Part shown: piece after piece, positions 48,991-60,560 of the stretch
How positions within the stretch are numbered: position 1 is the stretch's first letter
Layout of the letters: each line of letters begins with the position of its first letter
Assembly: GCF_954871325.1 (NCBI RefSeq)
Contig: NC_088775.1
Coordinates: 86,467,561 to 86,531,560, forward strand
Length of the DNA stretch: 64,000 nt
Direction: 5' to 3'
Source: Gordionus sp. m RMFG-2023
Lineage: Eukaryota > Nematomorpha > Gordioida > Chordodea > Parachordodidae
The notes under the pieces: model-generated
Told to the model about the DNA's origin: nothing
The model's database searches: none
What the model saw: only the letters and a program-made list of their open reading frames with translations
Translations under genes and position numbers: made by a program

Positions 48991-50143
48991 TAACACAAAT
49001 ATTAAATATCATCATATTTTAAATTTAATTTTAAGATACCCGAAGACTGAATAGACTTTCATTTTAATTTTTCCTGGAGGATTTAAAAGTATAAAAATAA
49101 TAATTTTGTATTTCAGGAAATTTCTTTTGTGTCAGAAACCTGATTTCAATAATGATTTTTATCATGCTTAGTGATATAGTCGCGCACAAATAATATTGTT
49201 AAGCGACCCGAATTGGGTCGATTTTTTAAAAATGGCCTGATTAAGGTTTTGGCCAAAATAATATTAGGCAAGCCTTGGATCGAATTTTTTTTAAAAAAAA
49301 CAGCTGATAAATCATATGATGGATAAAGGGGATCATTTATATATTCAACATTTACAAATTGCAGCCAAATTATTAATTAACAAAAAAAAATATTTTTAAA
49401 AAGAAATTAGGCTATACAACGCCTGAATTATAACATAATATATGTAAAGAGGATTATACTTTCATTCGTAGAATAAGAGTGATGAATATATTTCAAAAAT
49501 TGGCGGAAGGGGGAATTAAATTCATTAATATCCGGCAAATTAATGATTATATTCAAGATTTTAGCTTTTAGAATCTATCTAGAACCTTATTTGTATTTTT
49601 TCTTCTATTGATTTTAAAGGTTTATTTTTAAATGGCCATCTAGGACTTTCATAGCAAATATTAAATTTGCCCTTGTCCTAAAAAAAAAATCAAATTACCT
49701 ATTTCTTTTTTAAAAAAAGCTATCATTAGATAGAACCATCCCCCCAATTATTTTTGGCACTGTCAATATTTGAAGGGACAAATTTCTAAGGACCCAAATA
49801 TTATTAAATCTAACAGTGGATATTCCCATAGCAGTATTTTAAAACGTTTTTTTTAAAATTAGTTTAAATATTTAATGTTCTATAAACCTTCATAAATTTA
49901 AAGGAATTAGTTTTAATTTAATATTATTTTTTGAATGTCCTATTCTTAAATTATAACTAAATATATATATTTTAACTAATTTGTTAACTGTATTTTTAAT
50001 TAAAAAATAACTTTTATACTATTTCTTAAATATAACCTAAATATTCTTTTTAAATTTTAACTAATATTTTTTATAAATTTTAATACTGATTTGATTCTTT
50101 AGAAAAATAAAAAATTTAAATTTAAAATAAAAAAATATTGAAA
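48991..50143. other. AT-rich spacer upstream of paralog B
   Basis: No gene. A partial GTTGTTAAACGG-family MITE lies near 49189-49280 (ATTGTTAAGCGACCCGAATTGGGTCG). The last 250 bp resemble the region before paralog A. Confidence 0.4.
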
Positions 50144-53100
50144 ATGAATTCTATATTCAATATAATAGCAATAATAATTTTCTTTCAAATTCCAATATCC
50201 AATTCAAAAAATCAAGTCATGTCAGGTTTATAAATAACCCCAAAATTAATTTTTTATAAAATACGATATGATTTTTTTTTTAAATCAGAAATATGTGGAA
50301 AAGTCAAAGAATCTGGATTTTATGATGCCAATATTTTTGGATTTGAAGAAAAGTAAATATATTTTTTTTTAAAAAATAATATTTATAAAGAAGAAAAATA
50401 TGAAGTGCTCTTGTTTTTGCGATAAAACGGATAGGGAGTAATTTTTGATTTTAAACAAGTCATGATTAATGTTGTAAATTACAAGCCTTAAGATTTTGCT
50501 CATAGGCACAAAGGTTTGAAAATCTATTAACAAAATCTCGAGGCTTAGACAATATTTTTCTGGCTTGAGTTTTAGCCGTTTTTAAAAATCGGCTCAGCCG
50601 TTTAACAACACTAGTTGGAAGTCGATTTTTTTTTTTTAAATTTTATTAATTACTTAAAAATTATTATATTTTTACAGTCAAATTGGCCTTATCTCTTCTT
50701 GCCCACCCAAGAATGCTCAATATACCGTGTTTAAGCTTCGTTTAATAGTTTAATTTAAATATAAGATTATGCAATTGGGTATTATTTTAACACTTTATTC
50801 ATGAAACACCCCAAAAGAGAAATATACTTTTTTGTATGTGATCGTTATACCATTTTCTTTCATTTAAAAAAATAAAAATAAAATGATGTTTATTAAAATA
50901 TCTAATAGAATGAAGGTATACATGACAACCGGATTCTTATTGGAATTAATTCACAGATATGAGAATGTTTACGAAACTAAAAGCCACACGCAATCCACTC
51001 TGAGAGCTATTATAAATTTAAAGGATATATTTCAAAACAGGGGAAATATGACAAATAGAATTTATAGGGTGGATAAAAAAAAGATTGAACTCATAGAATC
51101 GATTCAAAAACAATTTCCATCCTCCAATCTCAGGATAGCAGTTCACAGCGATGTACAATTATAATCAAATAAATAATTGTTTTCTTTTTGTTTTTAGTTT
51201 TAAAAATGGCTTTTTATAAGTTAGAATTATTATATAAAAAAGAAAATTAAAAAAAATATAATTTATAGCTACGATTTCGCCGAGATACAATGGAATCATA
51301 TTGTGTCAAATCTTTAACCAGATCCATCCCTGAAGTATGTAAATCCCCTGGTAAAGAAACTAAGGTAAATATTATATTTTTGGATTGAAATTTATTATAC
51401 ATATAATTTAATATTAATATCAAATAAAATAAAATAAAATTGCAAAATTAATAAAAAATTTTAATAAAATTTAAGGATCAATTGTTTTGAGGTTGAGGAT
51501 GAGATCGGATGTAAAAATCCCTCTCCCAATATCCAGAATTAACTTTTTTTTAAATTTTTCGTTATCGTTAAAATCTATTAACCGTGGCTGACTCAATTTT
51601 TAATCTTAAGTTTTTAATTTCACACTAGATAATATAGTTAGTTTTAAAATATACCCTTTTTCTTTAAAAAATTAATTATATAGTTATATTATTAAAAAAA
51701 AAATTTTTTTTGAAAATTATATAGGATGAGATGAGGATAAGGGGGGAAGGAGGAGGGGATTCAAATTTAAAACGATATTTGAAACGGAAATTTGATAAAA
51801 AGGTGGTAGGAATTTCCTCTCTCCCCTTCGGTTATTCCAATGATTCCTTTTCTTTTACTTTGATATCATTATCATGAATCCCACAATAATATGATTAATA
51901 ATATATAGTAAATTAGTAACCCTTTTATTAAAAACGGTTGAGTTTCCTGGGAAATTTTAAAATGGGCTCTGGTTCCTATAGTATTTTAAAAAAGAGTTTT
52001 GGATTATGGCTTAGATTTCACTAAATTTAAACTGGTTCTGAAAGTTCCCAGCTCTGATTTGTTCCATTTCCAAACTCTGTTCATATGAATAAAATATATA
52101 TTTTTTAAGTCCTTATATTGCTATTTTAATAGGTTGGATTGTCTCAAAAAAGAGAAAAGGTACATCAAATACCAAAAAGCAAAGAAACCGATGATGTTGA
52201 GAGTTTAATAACTTCATATATTGGCAAAGGCACAATTAAAGGAAAACGCCTTTTGGTTGTTATTGATTTCTTAGATATTTGTTTGGGTAAGAAATTGAAA
52301 AATCTAAAAATAGACAGATAATTTAAAATTTTATCACTTAATTAGATTCCAAAAATACGGAAGATTTGAATAATGTAGATCTGAGTACGTTGTCAACCAA
52401 GTTGACTGAATACCTTGGAGTAGGAAAAGATGTATTTGAACCAGCTTCGTCAGAAATTCCTGGTTCAAATAATGATAAAAAAATTATCGAAAAGGAAGAT
52501 CCAAGCTATACTCTTTTAACCGCATCGGGTTCTGGAATTAGTAAAAAGCTCAACCCAGAGTTAGAAAAAAACCCTAACCTCTTTGAGTCAGAAGATAAAG
52601 TTTCCCAACAATCTGGGTCCACCCCTGACCCCAATACATCAGGCACCATTTCTGAGGATAGCGATACTATTATTGATGAATCTGGGGATGATCAAATTTT
52701 GGAAGTGTCAGGTTTTGCTCCCAATACTTCTTTATCCGCTTCGGGATCTGGAATTAGTAACGATGATCTCAGCCCTGAGCCAAATAAAAACCCTGACTTG
52801 TTTGCTTCAGAAGATAACGTTACCCAAGAATCTGACTCTACCTCAGACCCCAATACATCAGGCATTTCTGGAGATAGCGATATTATTATTGATGAATCTG
52901 GGGATGATCAAATTTCAGAAGTATCAGGTTTTGATCAAACCGATACTCTTTTATCCGCGTCGGGATCTGGAATTAGTAACGATAATCTTAGCCCTGAGCC
53001 AAATAACCTCGATTTGTTTGCTTCAGAAGATAACGTTACACAAGAGTCTGGTTCTACCTCAGACCCCAATACATCAGGCATCATTTCTGTTGATGGCGAT

Positions 53101-53877
53101 ATTATTATTGATGAATCTGGGGATGATCAAATTTTGGGAGTGTCAGGTTTTGGATATTATTATTGATGAATCTGGGGATGATCAAATTTTGGGAGTGTCA
53201 GGTTTTGCTCAAACCGATACTCTTTTATCCGCATCGGGATCGGGATTTAGTAACGATATTAATTTTTACATAACTTTATATGATAAATTTTTAAAAAAAT
53301 GTAAATATAGCTTTTGTAGGATCACTGGATAGTGAAAGAAAATGCACAGATGAAGGTAAAAAAAAATATTTAATCGAAAGTGAATTTGATTCATATAATT
53401 TTTTATATATTTATTTTATAAGTAATAATTTGTAATAGTCCTAAGATATTGAATTTGTTCTCGTTTTTTTTACAGTATATTTATTTCAAAATTTCACAAA
53501 TAGGGTAATGATGTATGACGTTACTTGCTAAACAACCATCAAAATTTTCTAAATTGCAATTAGACAATTTCTTTTTTAATACATATTAGCGGAATCATGT
53601 GGTCTAGACAGATCTATTAAATATCACAAACCCCCCCCCCTTCAAAGGAGGAACCACTAGTTGACTCTAAAAAAAGTATGACCCTTACTGGATTTGAACC
53701 CCCAAAACTATCGGATTTTGATACATGTACTGAACCAACTAGGCCATAGACGCTACTCTGAAACATCAACTTTTTTGCATATTATAAGGATAAATTTTAA
53801 CGCTATCTAATATTTTAATTAAAACACATAAAAAATCAAAACGTATAACGCTATACATCATTACTTTCACAAAATGA

Positions 53878-53921
<44 letters not shown>

Positions 53922-56900
53922 AGGAAGGAAGGAAGGAAGGAAGGAAGGAAGGAAGGAAGGAAGGAAGGAAGGAAGGAAGGAAGGAAGGAAGGAAGGAATG
54001 AAGGAAGGAAGGAAGGAAGGAAGGAAGGAAGGAAGGAAGGAAGGAAGGAAGGAAGGAAGGAAGGAAGGGAGGCTCAATTTTGAATATATAAAAAATTTGT
54101 AAAGAATTTTGAAGTAAAATAACTTATTTATAAATCTAAAATTTTATAAATGTAAAGTAAAAGAATTGTCAAATATGTTAATTATACTAGATCTTAAATA
54201 TTGTAGATTTTTTAAATTATCCTTGGCATAATACTATAGAATATTTACTGTATCATAACGCTTTTTATAAGGAATCAGACAGAAATGGAGCTTATTTATA
54301 AATTTTAAAAAGTTTTAAAAAGTTTTTTTTGAGGTCTTGATAAAAAGAATAATTGCCTTTACACTTTTAGTTTTATTTTTTATAAGATTTTTTTTGTGAG
54401 TTGAACAATTTATAGTAAATAGGTAATAAATAGAATTTTTTTTTATATATAAAAAATGAACGCTTCTTTATATATATATCATAAATTATTATTCTGAAGA
54501 AAATGATCCAATTGATTTCGACAGTCTATTGAGCTTAAAGAATCAAACTAGAATTGACGAAGTTCAAAGTAAAATTAATTTTTTTTAAAATTAGTTTTTT
54601 TTTAAAATTATAAGTTTATAATTTCATCTTTTTTTTATAAAAAAAAAATAAGAATTTATACCATATGATGAAAAATTATGCGACGAACCCGTTGAAGGCA
54701 AGGCCGGAATTTTTAATATTCAATTATATAGTAGACGCTTAAGGTTATATATTTTTTTTAAATATTTCTTCCTGTAAGACTTTGATGCCAAAAACTAATT
54801 ATGAATTTGAAAGTGTAACCTTCTAAAGATATCGACTCTAAGATTATTATAAATTTTATTCGTTTTTCGAAAAAGTAATATCGCATGGTTCGAATTATTA
54901 GTATAAGAATAATGTTTTCATTTGATATAAATTTGACAACAACTAAAAGATATAGAGGCCTGCAGGCCTGGCCCGACCTTGATACATGGGCAGGGCCTAA
55001 AAATTTATTTTTATAAATACCCGGGTCGGGCCGAATTTTAAAACCGAATATTTTTTAAATCGTCATAGTTAAAAAATTTTTTAAAAAAATACGGGTCAGG
55101 CCGGATCATACAAATGGTCTATCTGCAGGTCTCTGATGTATATATATTATTTAACTTGTTATAATTTTCTTTGCCATTTTATAATAAGTTGAGTTTGTAA
55201 CTCAAAGATACTGCACAAAAGTTTTAATCAAATTTTTAAAGGAAGGTAGAAGTTAGTTGGAGGTTTTGGTAATTGATTAATGTTGAAAATGATATCGTAA
55301 AGTAAATCCATGGTTTAATATAAGTAATATTTTATTATATATATGATTATAAAAACCTACTACTATATGGTGTTGAAATAAAAACTTAGTAGTGTACTTT
55401 CCATTATAAAAGTTTTTAAAATTTCTAAAAAATATTAATAAATTGTAAAATAATTAAATTATTTGCAAGTAATTTTTAATTTTAAATGGGAAAAAGGCAA
55501 TGGTGGACTTATTAATATATAATGTACGCATCAACGAATCCTGAAGGAAATATATCCTTCTCTTGGAAAAATACGTATTTTTTAGAACTGCAGTAGCATG
55601 ATTTTGTTCATAGTACAAAAAAATATATATTAATGCCCACCCCCTTATCCCCTTAAAAAATTCCCGGATCTGCGTTTGATAGTGCAAATAATTATTATAT
55701 ATTCGTGAGTAAATACTCTTCTGTGTCGAAGAACTGCGAATCATAAATCAGCGCGGCCCCCTATGAAGATCTAGAAGAAGAAGAATAAGAAGTTAAAAAA
55801 AGTTGATCAAGGCCAAGTTAACTCTTTGCTAAACCCTTAAAATAATTTTGACATCTTATAAATTAAAAGCTTTAGAAAATTTTTAACTGGCCCAGATCGG
55901 CCCCCAAAAAAATATTTTTCGGATTTTGCTTTCGGGTTTTAGGGTCGCCTCTACCTTAAATATGAATGTACATCATTATTTGCATTCTTTGTTATCAAGA
56001 TATATTTTTTTTTACCGGTTCAGTTATTCATATAAATTATTTAGACTCGTAATTATTGATTTAAATATATATATATTTAGGAATATTATTCTAACTTCAA
56101 TCACATCCTACAATTGTACCAAAATAATAAAGGCCACCATTTTAGCCGAATTTAAGAAAGATGGACTAAATAATTATGAATTATTTAGCAATGACGATTT
56201 TAATAACATGGGAACACTATCTATGTTAGGCATACAAAATTACAAGCTTGAAGTCTCAGATCATTTAGTAATTAATGTATCCTATTTATTTATAAAAAAA
56301 AATTTTTTTTAGGTTGAATGCCAAATCAATTATAATAATCAAACCGAAAACCATCCCATTTTTATAGTCAATTATAAAACGCCATTCGTTATTAATATTG
56401 TTGAAACTGCTAAATATCAACAGGTAAATAATTTAGATAACAAATCTTATAAATGAATATTATTTACTTTCAATGCAAGAAATATATATTAGCAAAAAAA
56501 AAATTATCATAAAAATCTAAGCGCGGCATAGGAGAGATCGAGGGTGGTTGAACTGGGATATCAAATGCCATCATTTAAATTAATTTTTTAATTTAAGTTA
56601 CTCTAGGTTATTTAAATTTTTCCCTAATACTGATAGTAGTTTGCATCTATAAAAAAAATATTTTCAAATAAATATTTTTGTATATCAGATATAACAATAT
56701 GTGCTATTTTTGCAAGATTTACACTAAATTTTAAAGAAAATATTAATATACAATGAACCTTTATAAGCAAGCCCATTTTTAAAGAAAATTTTTACAAACA
56801 TTCATAGATGTCTAGATATATCATAATTACTAGATCTATTTCCTATGAGAACAAAATTAAGATATTTGAAACTTCTAATACATGATCATAATAAATTTGA

Positions 56901-57630
56901 ATTATTTTATAACTATGATTTAATTTATTTTTTAATATATATTTTGGTTATTAATGTATGGTTATATTTGAAACAAAAGATATTAAAAATATTCTTAAAA
57001 TATTAATCTTAAGAAATAAAATGACATTTTTGTTAGGCAGAAAATTCAATGGTTTTAAAATTCATTTAATTTTTTTGAGCAAAATCAACACTTTTCCGAA
57101 AATATGATAATATATGAGTAGATTGTGAATATACAAGTATATAGTTATAAATATGTAATTAGTATTTACCAAGATATAAGAATCTACGGAAGTTAAAATT
57201 TGAGTCTTGTGTAACCTACAGTTGCAAACACAGTTCTGAGCAAACTAGTTTTTGCCCCCCCCCCCACCACTTCCAACTATGATAATATTTTTTTATCATG
57301 TTTTTTCACATAAGAAAATATATTACTAGGATATATCTTTGAATAGTATATTTTAAAAAAAAGAGGTGTTTTTATATAATAAAACCTTCCCTAAGCTATG
57401 GGATATAAGGGAAAAATGAATTTACCATATATATTTTATCTTTTTTATAGGTTAATTTGGAGATCTCGGAGCATGGATTGAATGTAACATCGTTAGTTTC
57501 AGGAAAACCTGCCAAGAATGACTTTTACAAAGATTTTATAGTTATGAGTATCCAGTTATCCTCGTTGGATAAGATCTCTTTTAAAGGAAATCCTAGATTG
57601 GCAATTTCGAAAATTTTAAAAAGATGCTAA
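50144..57630 (+). CDS. secreted SGSG-repeat protein, paralog B (novel family)
   Basis: Tandem paralog of the gene at 33071-46849; family not recognised. Exons: 50144-50225, 50289-50352, 50678-about 50739, about 50909-51152, 51269-51364, 52133-52286, 52346-53146, 53311-53355, 54500-54568, 54653-54743, 56081-56267, 56313-56423, 57451-57630. The junction between the third and fourth exons did not resolve cleanly by phase. About 725 aa. Seen: signal peptide (MNSIFNIIAIIIFFQIPIS); EICGKVKESGFYDANIFGF; VGLSQKREKVHQ...GKRLLVVIDFLDICLG; the acidic repeat exon; GSLDSERKCTDEG; EGKAGIFNIQLYSRRLRNII; LEVSDHLVECQINYN; terminal AISKILKRC*. Six exons have exactly the same length as in paralog A (82, 64, 96, 154, 45, 180 nt). 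Cys positions outside the repeat are mostly shared, pointing to a disulfide-bonded extracellular protein. Confidence 0.8.
50469..50611. mobile_element. TA-type MITE, in intron of paralog B
   Basis: The right end CAGCCGTTTAACAACAC before TA is intact; the left end is shortened. The interior TTGAAAATCTATTAACAAAATCTCGAGGCTT matches the family. Confidence 0.75.
52346..53146 (+). repeat. central Ser-Gly repeat exon of paralog B
   Basis: An 801-nt exon with three units of about 70-75 residues. Each contains SASGSGIS, NPEL/SPEPNKNPDLFASED, SDPNTSG and DIIIDESGDDQILEVSGF. Strongly acidic, Cys-free. The unit end TCA G|GTTTTG is also a phase-1 splice donor, and the exon is taken to end at its third occurrence. 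A further unit copy lies downstream in the intron (53147-53277) in a different frame. Confidence 0.8.
53640..53757 (-). repeat. tRNA-derived SINE
   Basis: The minus strand has an A-box-like TGGCCTAGTTGGTTCAGT and, about 40 nt later, a B-box GGTTCAAATCC (complement of 53690-53700), then a body CAGTAAGGGTCAT...TTAGAGTCAACTAGTGG shared with 13363-13412. The acceptor and T stems do not pair and the anticodon loop lacks the usual T33, so it is not a working tRNA. Located in an intron of paralog B. Confidence 0.72.
53874..54071. repeat. (GAAA)n(GAAG)n microsatellite
   Basis: About 200 bp: GAAA units pass into GAAG units near 53922, with a single interruption near 53999. In an intron of paralog B. 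Confidence 0.97.
54953..55135. mobile_element. hAT MITE (GGCCCGGCC family) in intron of paralog B
   Basis: 183 bp, ends TAGAGGCCTGCAGG / CTGCAGGTCTCTG, with GGCCTGGCCCGACC, GGGTCGGGCC and GGTCAGGCCGG inside. The target duplication is not recognisable. Confidence 0.75.
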
Positions 57631-57985
57631 AAACAAAAAAATTAAAATATAAAAATATTTTAGATAGTTATTTATTGGAATTTTTGTACAATTTGAGATT
57701 AGGTTTGTTATATATTATTTTATTTTTATAAAATAAACAGGGTACACACTATATAGGCTGATAGGCATAGCTACTTAATTGTAGCTAGCTATACGCGGGA
57801 ATATAAAAACTTAAGGTATAATGGTATTAAATGTTTTTTTTTGTAATATATAAAAGTTTAAAGTTCAGCTAGCCAAAAAAAATTATATTTAAAGTTAAGA
57901 TTAGTTTAAAATATCGTAGCAAAATTGTCCGATATTTACAAAGTAGTGACTCTATACATACCGGAATAAGATTGGAATCGAGATG
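57631..57985. other. 3' flank of paralog B
   Basis: AT-rich, no gene. AAAATAAAC near 57730 is a possible polyadenylation signal region. Confidence 0.35.
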
Positions 57986-58164
57986 CTTCAATTTAATACC
58001 AAAAAACGGATCCCTTAAATATCCGCCTATTCCCTATCAAAATTATCTGGAAATTTTATGAAACAACATCGCCAAGTTATTCAACTATTTCTGCCCAAAG
58101 TGATAATTTTAGTAATGTTGAGAGAGGTATGCTAAAATTGTTGGAGCCAATGTATGAGAACTAA
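57986..58164 (+). pseudogene. possible hAT transposase relic
   Basis: An open stretch reading IRLFPIKIIWKFYETTSPSY, then VERGMLKLLEPMYEN before a stop. The LKLLEPMYEN phrase resembles the hAT region LLKPFYEATK that precedes the catalytic domain's last part. Weak and short, and interrupted by the 780-bp hAT element directly after it. Confidence 0.3.
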
Positions 58165-58944
58165 CAGTGTCTACATGGCCGGGGTTGGTAGGAGACAAAT
58201 GTCTCCAAAATGTATTGGCATTTTGGTGGGTAGGTATTTTTGGGGGTAGATTTTTTTTGAGGGAGTAGACATTAATTTTTGGGGGCATTGATTTTTAGGG
58301 GGTAGTTTTTGAATTATATTCTTTTTAAATTCAATAATTGATGCGATTATGATGTTTATTGTTGATTTTATTCTGACAAATAATATCAATTAAAAAGAAA
58401 CAAATAATAAGAAACTATAAATTTTTTTCTTTTTAAATTTTAAGCCTTTTTATTATTTTTTTTACCATAATATTTTTTCAATTTCACACATAAAATATTA
58501 ATATTATTCTTATTTGCTAATTTCCTAAAAGTATAGAGGTTAACATACATATATGATTAATTTTAATATAAATTTCAATAAGAATATAATAAATCATTTA
58601 AAATTTTGCCAAATTATTTATTTAATAATTAGCATACATTTCAAAGTTATTGAAGATTCCCAAATTATATTTTCTTCTCTAATTAATCCCAATGGAGTTA
58701 CCCAAACAGCTTTTCAATTCAATTATTAGCAAGAATTAGAGATTTAATTGTTTTTTCTAGCCTAAATAGGACTGAAAGGAAGTTAAAAAGTTTGGTGTGA
58801 GATTACAAATGGTAATATCACTCTAGAATCGTGGTTTGGCTAATATCGCGGCCGAAGGCGGCGGAATCTTTTTAGGGGGGGGGGCGGTAGATTTTAAGGG
58901 GGGGGGGGTTTGCCTCCATCAAATTTTCTGCCATGTAGAAGCTG
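58165..58944. mobile_element. hAT element, 780 bp, non-autonomous
   Basis: Ends CAGTGTCTACATGGC (left) and GCCATGTAGAAGCTG (right) are inverted repeats with two or three mismatches. The flanking 8-bp duplication AGAACTAA is perfect (58157-58164, 58945-58952). Subterminal regions have repeated TTTTGGGGG(GTAGA) motifs on both sides. No coding capacity recognised. Confidence 0.87.
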
Positions 58945-58952
58945 AGAACTAA

Positions 58953-59517
58953 GACAAAGCATCTCCTGTAACATGGAAATAGTGATGATTTTATCAAAGG
59001 TGTTAATTAATTGCTAGTGTTAGTATAAAACTAATTATGAAGGTCACTTAATAAATATTCTTATTTTATATTGATGCCATTTATTTTATTTGCAAATATT
59101 ATTCGATTGATCGAATAAAACAAATTAAATGTGTATTCACATTTTCTATATAACATAATTGTTAATACTAGTTTAAGCTTTTAAAATACCAATCATCTTA
59201 AGAAAAATTTTTTTTAGCTGCTATATTTCAACAACTACAAAAAACCTATACGTTTAAAATTAACCCTTGGGTTATAGTATAAATTTGAAAAATCTTTAAA
59301 ACTAGATCTTTAGTATAAACAACATGTGTATTTTGTTTTTAAACAATATACCTAGAATATTTCTTATATATCTGCATGATTTTTTTGTGAGCAGTTTATT
59401 CCTAAAATATTTGACTTTACTCTTTTAGTACTCGCTTACTTTCTACAAATTATATTAACAGGTGCAGTTTTTAAAAATATTTACATTCTTCTGGAACTTT
59501 ATTTTCATTATTTTACT
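58953..59517. other. AT-rich intergenic DNA
   Basis: No gene or clear repeat seen. Confidence 0.4.
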
Positions 59518-60560
59518 TTATCTTATTATAAAAAGTTTCCGATTACTTACCATATTTTCAATTTCAATATTCTCTGAACCTTGTTTTTCGAAAAATTTAT
59601 TAGGTTCATATATTTCTTTATTTTGATCTATCTTTTTTTCCACATTTATTATATCTAAATTTTCTTCTTGTGATTCTTGATTTATCTTTAAATTTATCAT
59701 CTTTATATCTTCCAGTATCATAACAATATTATTTTTCATAGTTTGGCGTTTAAAACTAACTGGCGCATTTTCATTTCCTTTATATGATTATAAAAAAGTA
59801 TAATTTTTCTCGGCTTTCCCGTTATTTGACATATTTCTTCTAACTTCGATATTGGTGTACTATATTTAATATCTACACTATTCGCATCCCTTAAAACACA
59901 TCATTATATATCAGATAATTAATATTTGAGCTCTCCCATCCTTTCAGATTTTATTTTATTACCATAATTTGATTTATTTTTAATTGCCATATTATAAATT
60001 GATCCTAAGGTTTTTTTCAAGGTAAATCATCCTTATTTTTTTCCCTTTCGCCACCATATAATCAAATATCTGGACAATCTGCTGCTTAATGTCCAATATT
60101 TAGGCATTTAAAACATGCTCTATCCAAGGCATTCTTTCTATCATACGTTGTTATATTCATTATATAGTCTATTATATAATTGGCACATAGCAATTCTCTG
60201 AACTCTGACCCATATTTCCACATATTTTTGCGACACTCTCATGAGTTACTCTATGATTGCAATTCTGGCTATTCTGTCCATATTCTTCACAGGTTAAACT
60301 TGGTTAATTTTGCCCCATCATAATTGACTGACTCTAATTATTTTCTCCTCGATACACATTTTTCCATTTCATTTTATTCCTCATTTGCCCCTTTATCACT
60401 TTTATATTCATTTTTAGTTTCTCCATTTCTAACCTAAGCATTTCTTTCTCCATTTTTTTTAACTCAGCTTTTTCCATTTCTTCCTTTATACTAGCAATAT
60501 TTTTTTTATCTCCTTCTTTTCACATTCTATCCCTAGATATCATGATTCCACAAAGTTCAG
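59518..60560 (-). pseudogene. zinc-knuckle gag-like retroelement fossil
   Basis: Minus strand. In order: a Lys/Glu/Met-rich coiled-coil-like stretch (KEEMEKAELKKMEKEMLRL), a possible first knuckle-like TCEEYGQNSQNC, then a CCHC-type knuckle beginning ACFKCLNIGH, then TPISKLEEICQITGKPRK and an acidic Asn/Lys/Glu-rich tail. The arrangement resembles Gag or a LINE ORF1 nucleic-acid-binding protein. No LTR pair was found around it. It is heavily broken (at least five breaks) and old. Confidence 0.55.

Noticed and set aside
53147-53332. Extension of paralog B's repeat exon through the fourth unit
   Set aside because: The unit is out of frame with the exon, whereas splicing at the preceding TCAG|GT keeps phase with the next exon, as in paralog A.
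53683-53757. A functional tRNA gene on the minus strand
   Set aside because: A- and B-boxes are present but acceptor and T stems do not pair and the anticodon loop is abnormal; a matching body at 13.4 kb shows it is a SINE.
53766-54083. Open frames encoding poly(EGRK) and poly(LPSF)
   Set aside because: Produced by the GAAA/GAAG microsatellite.
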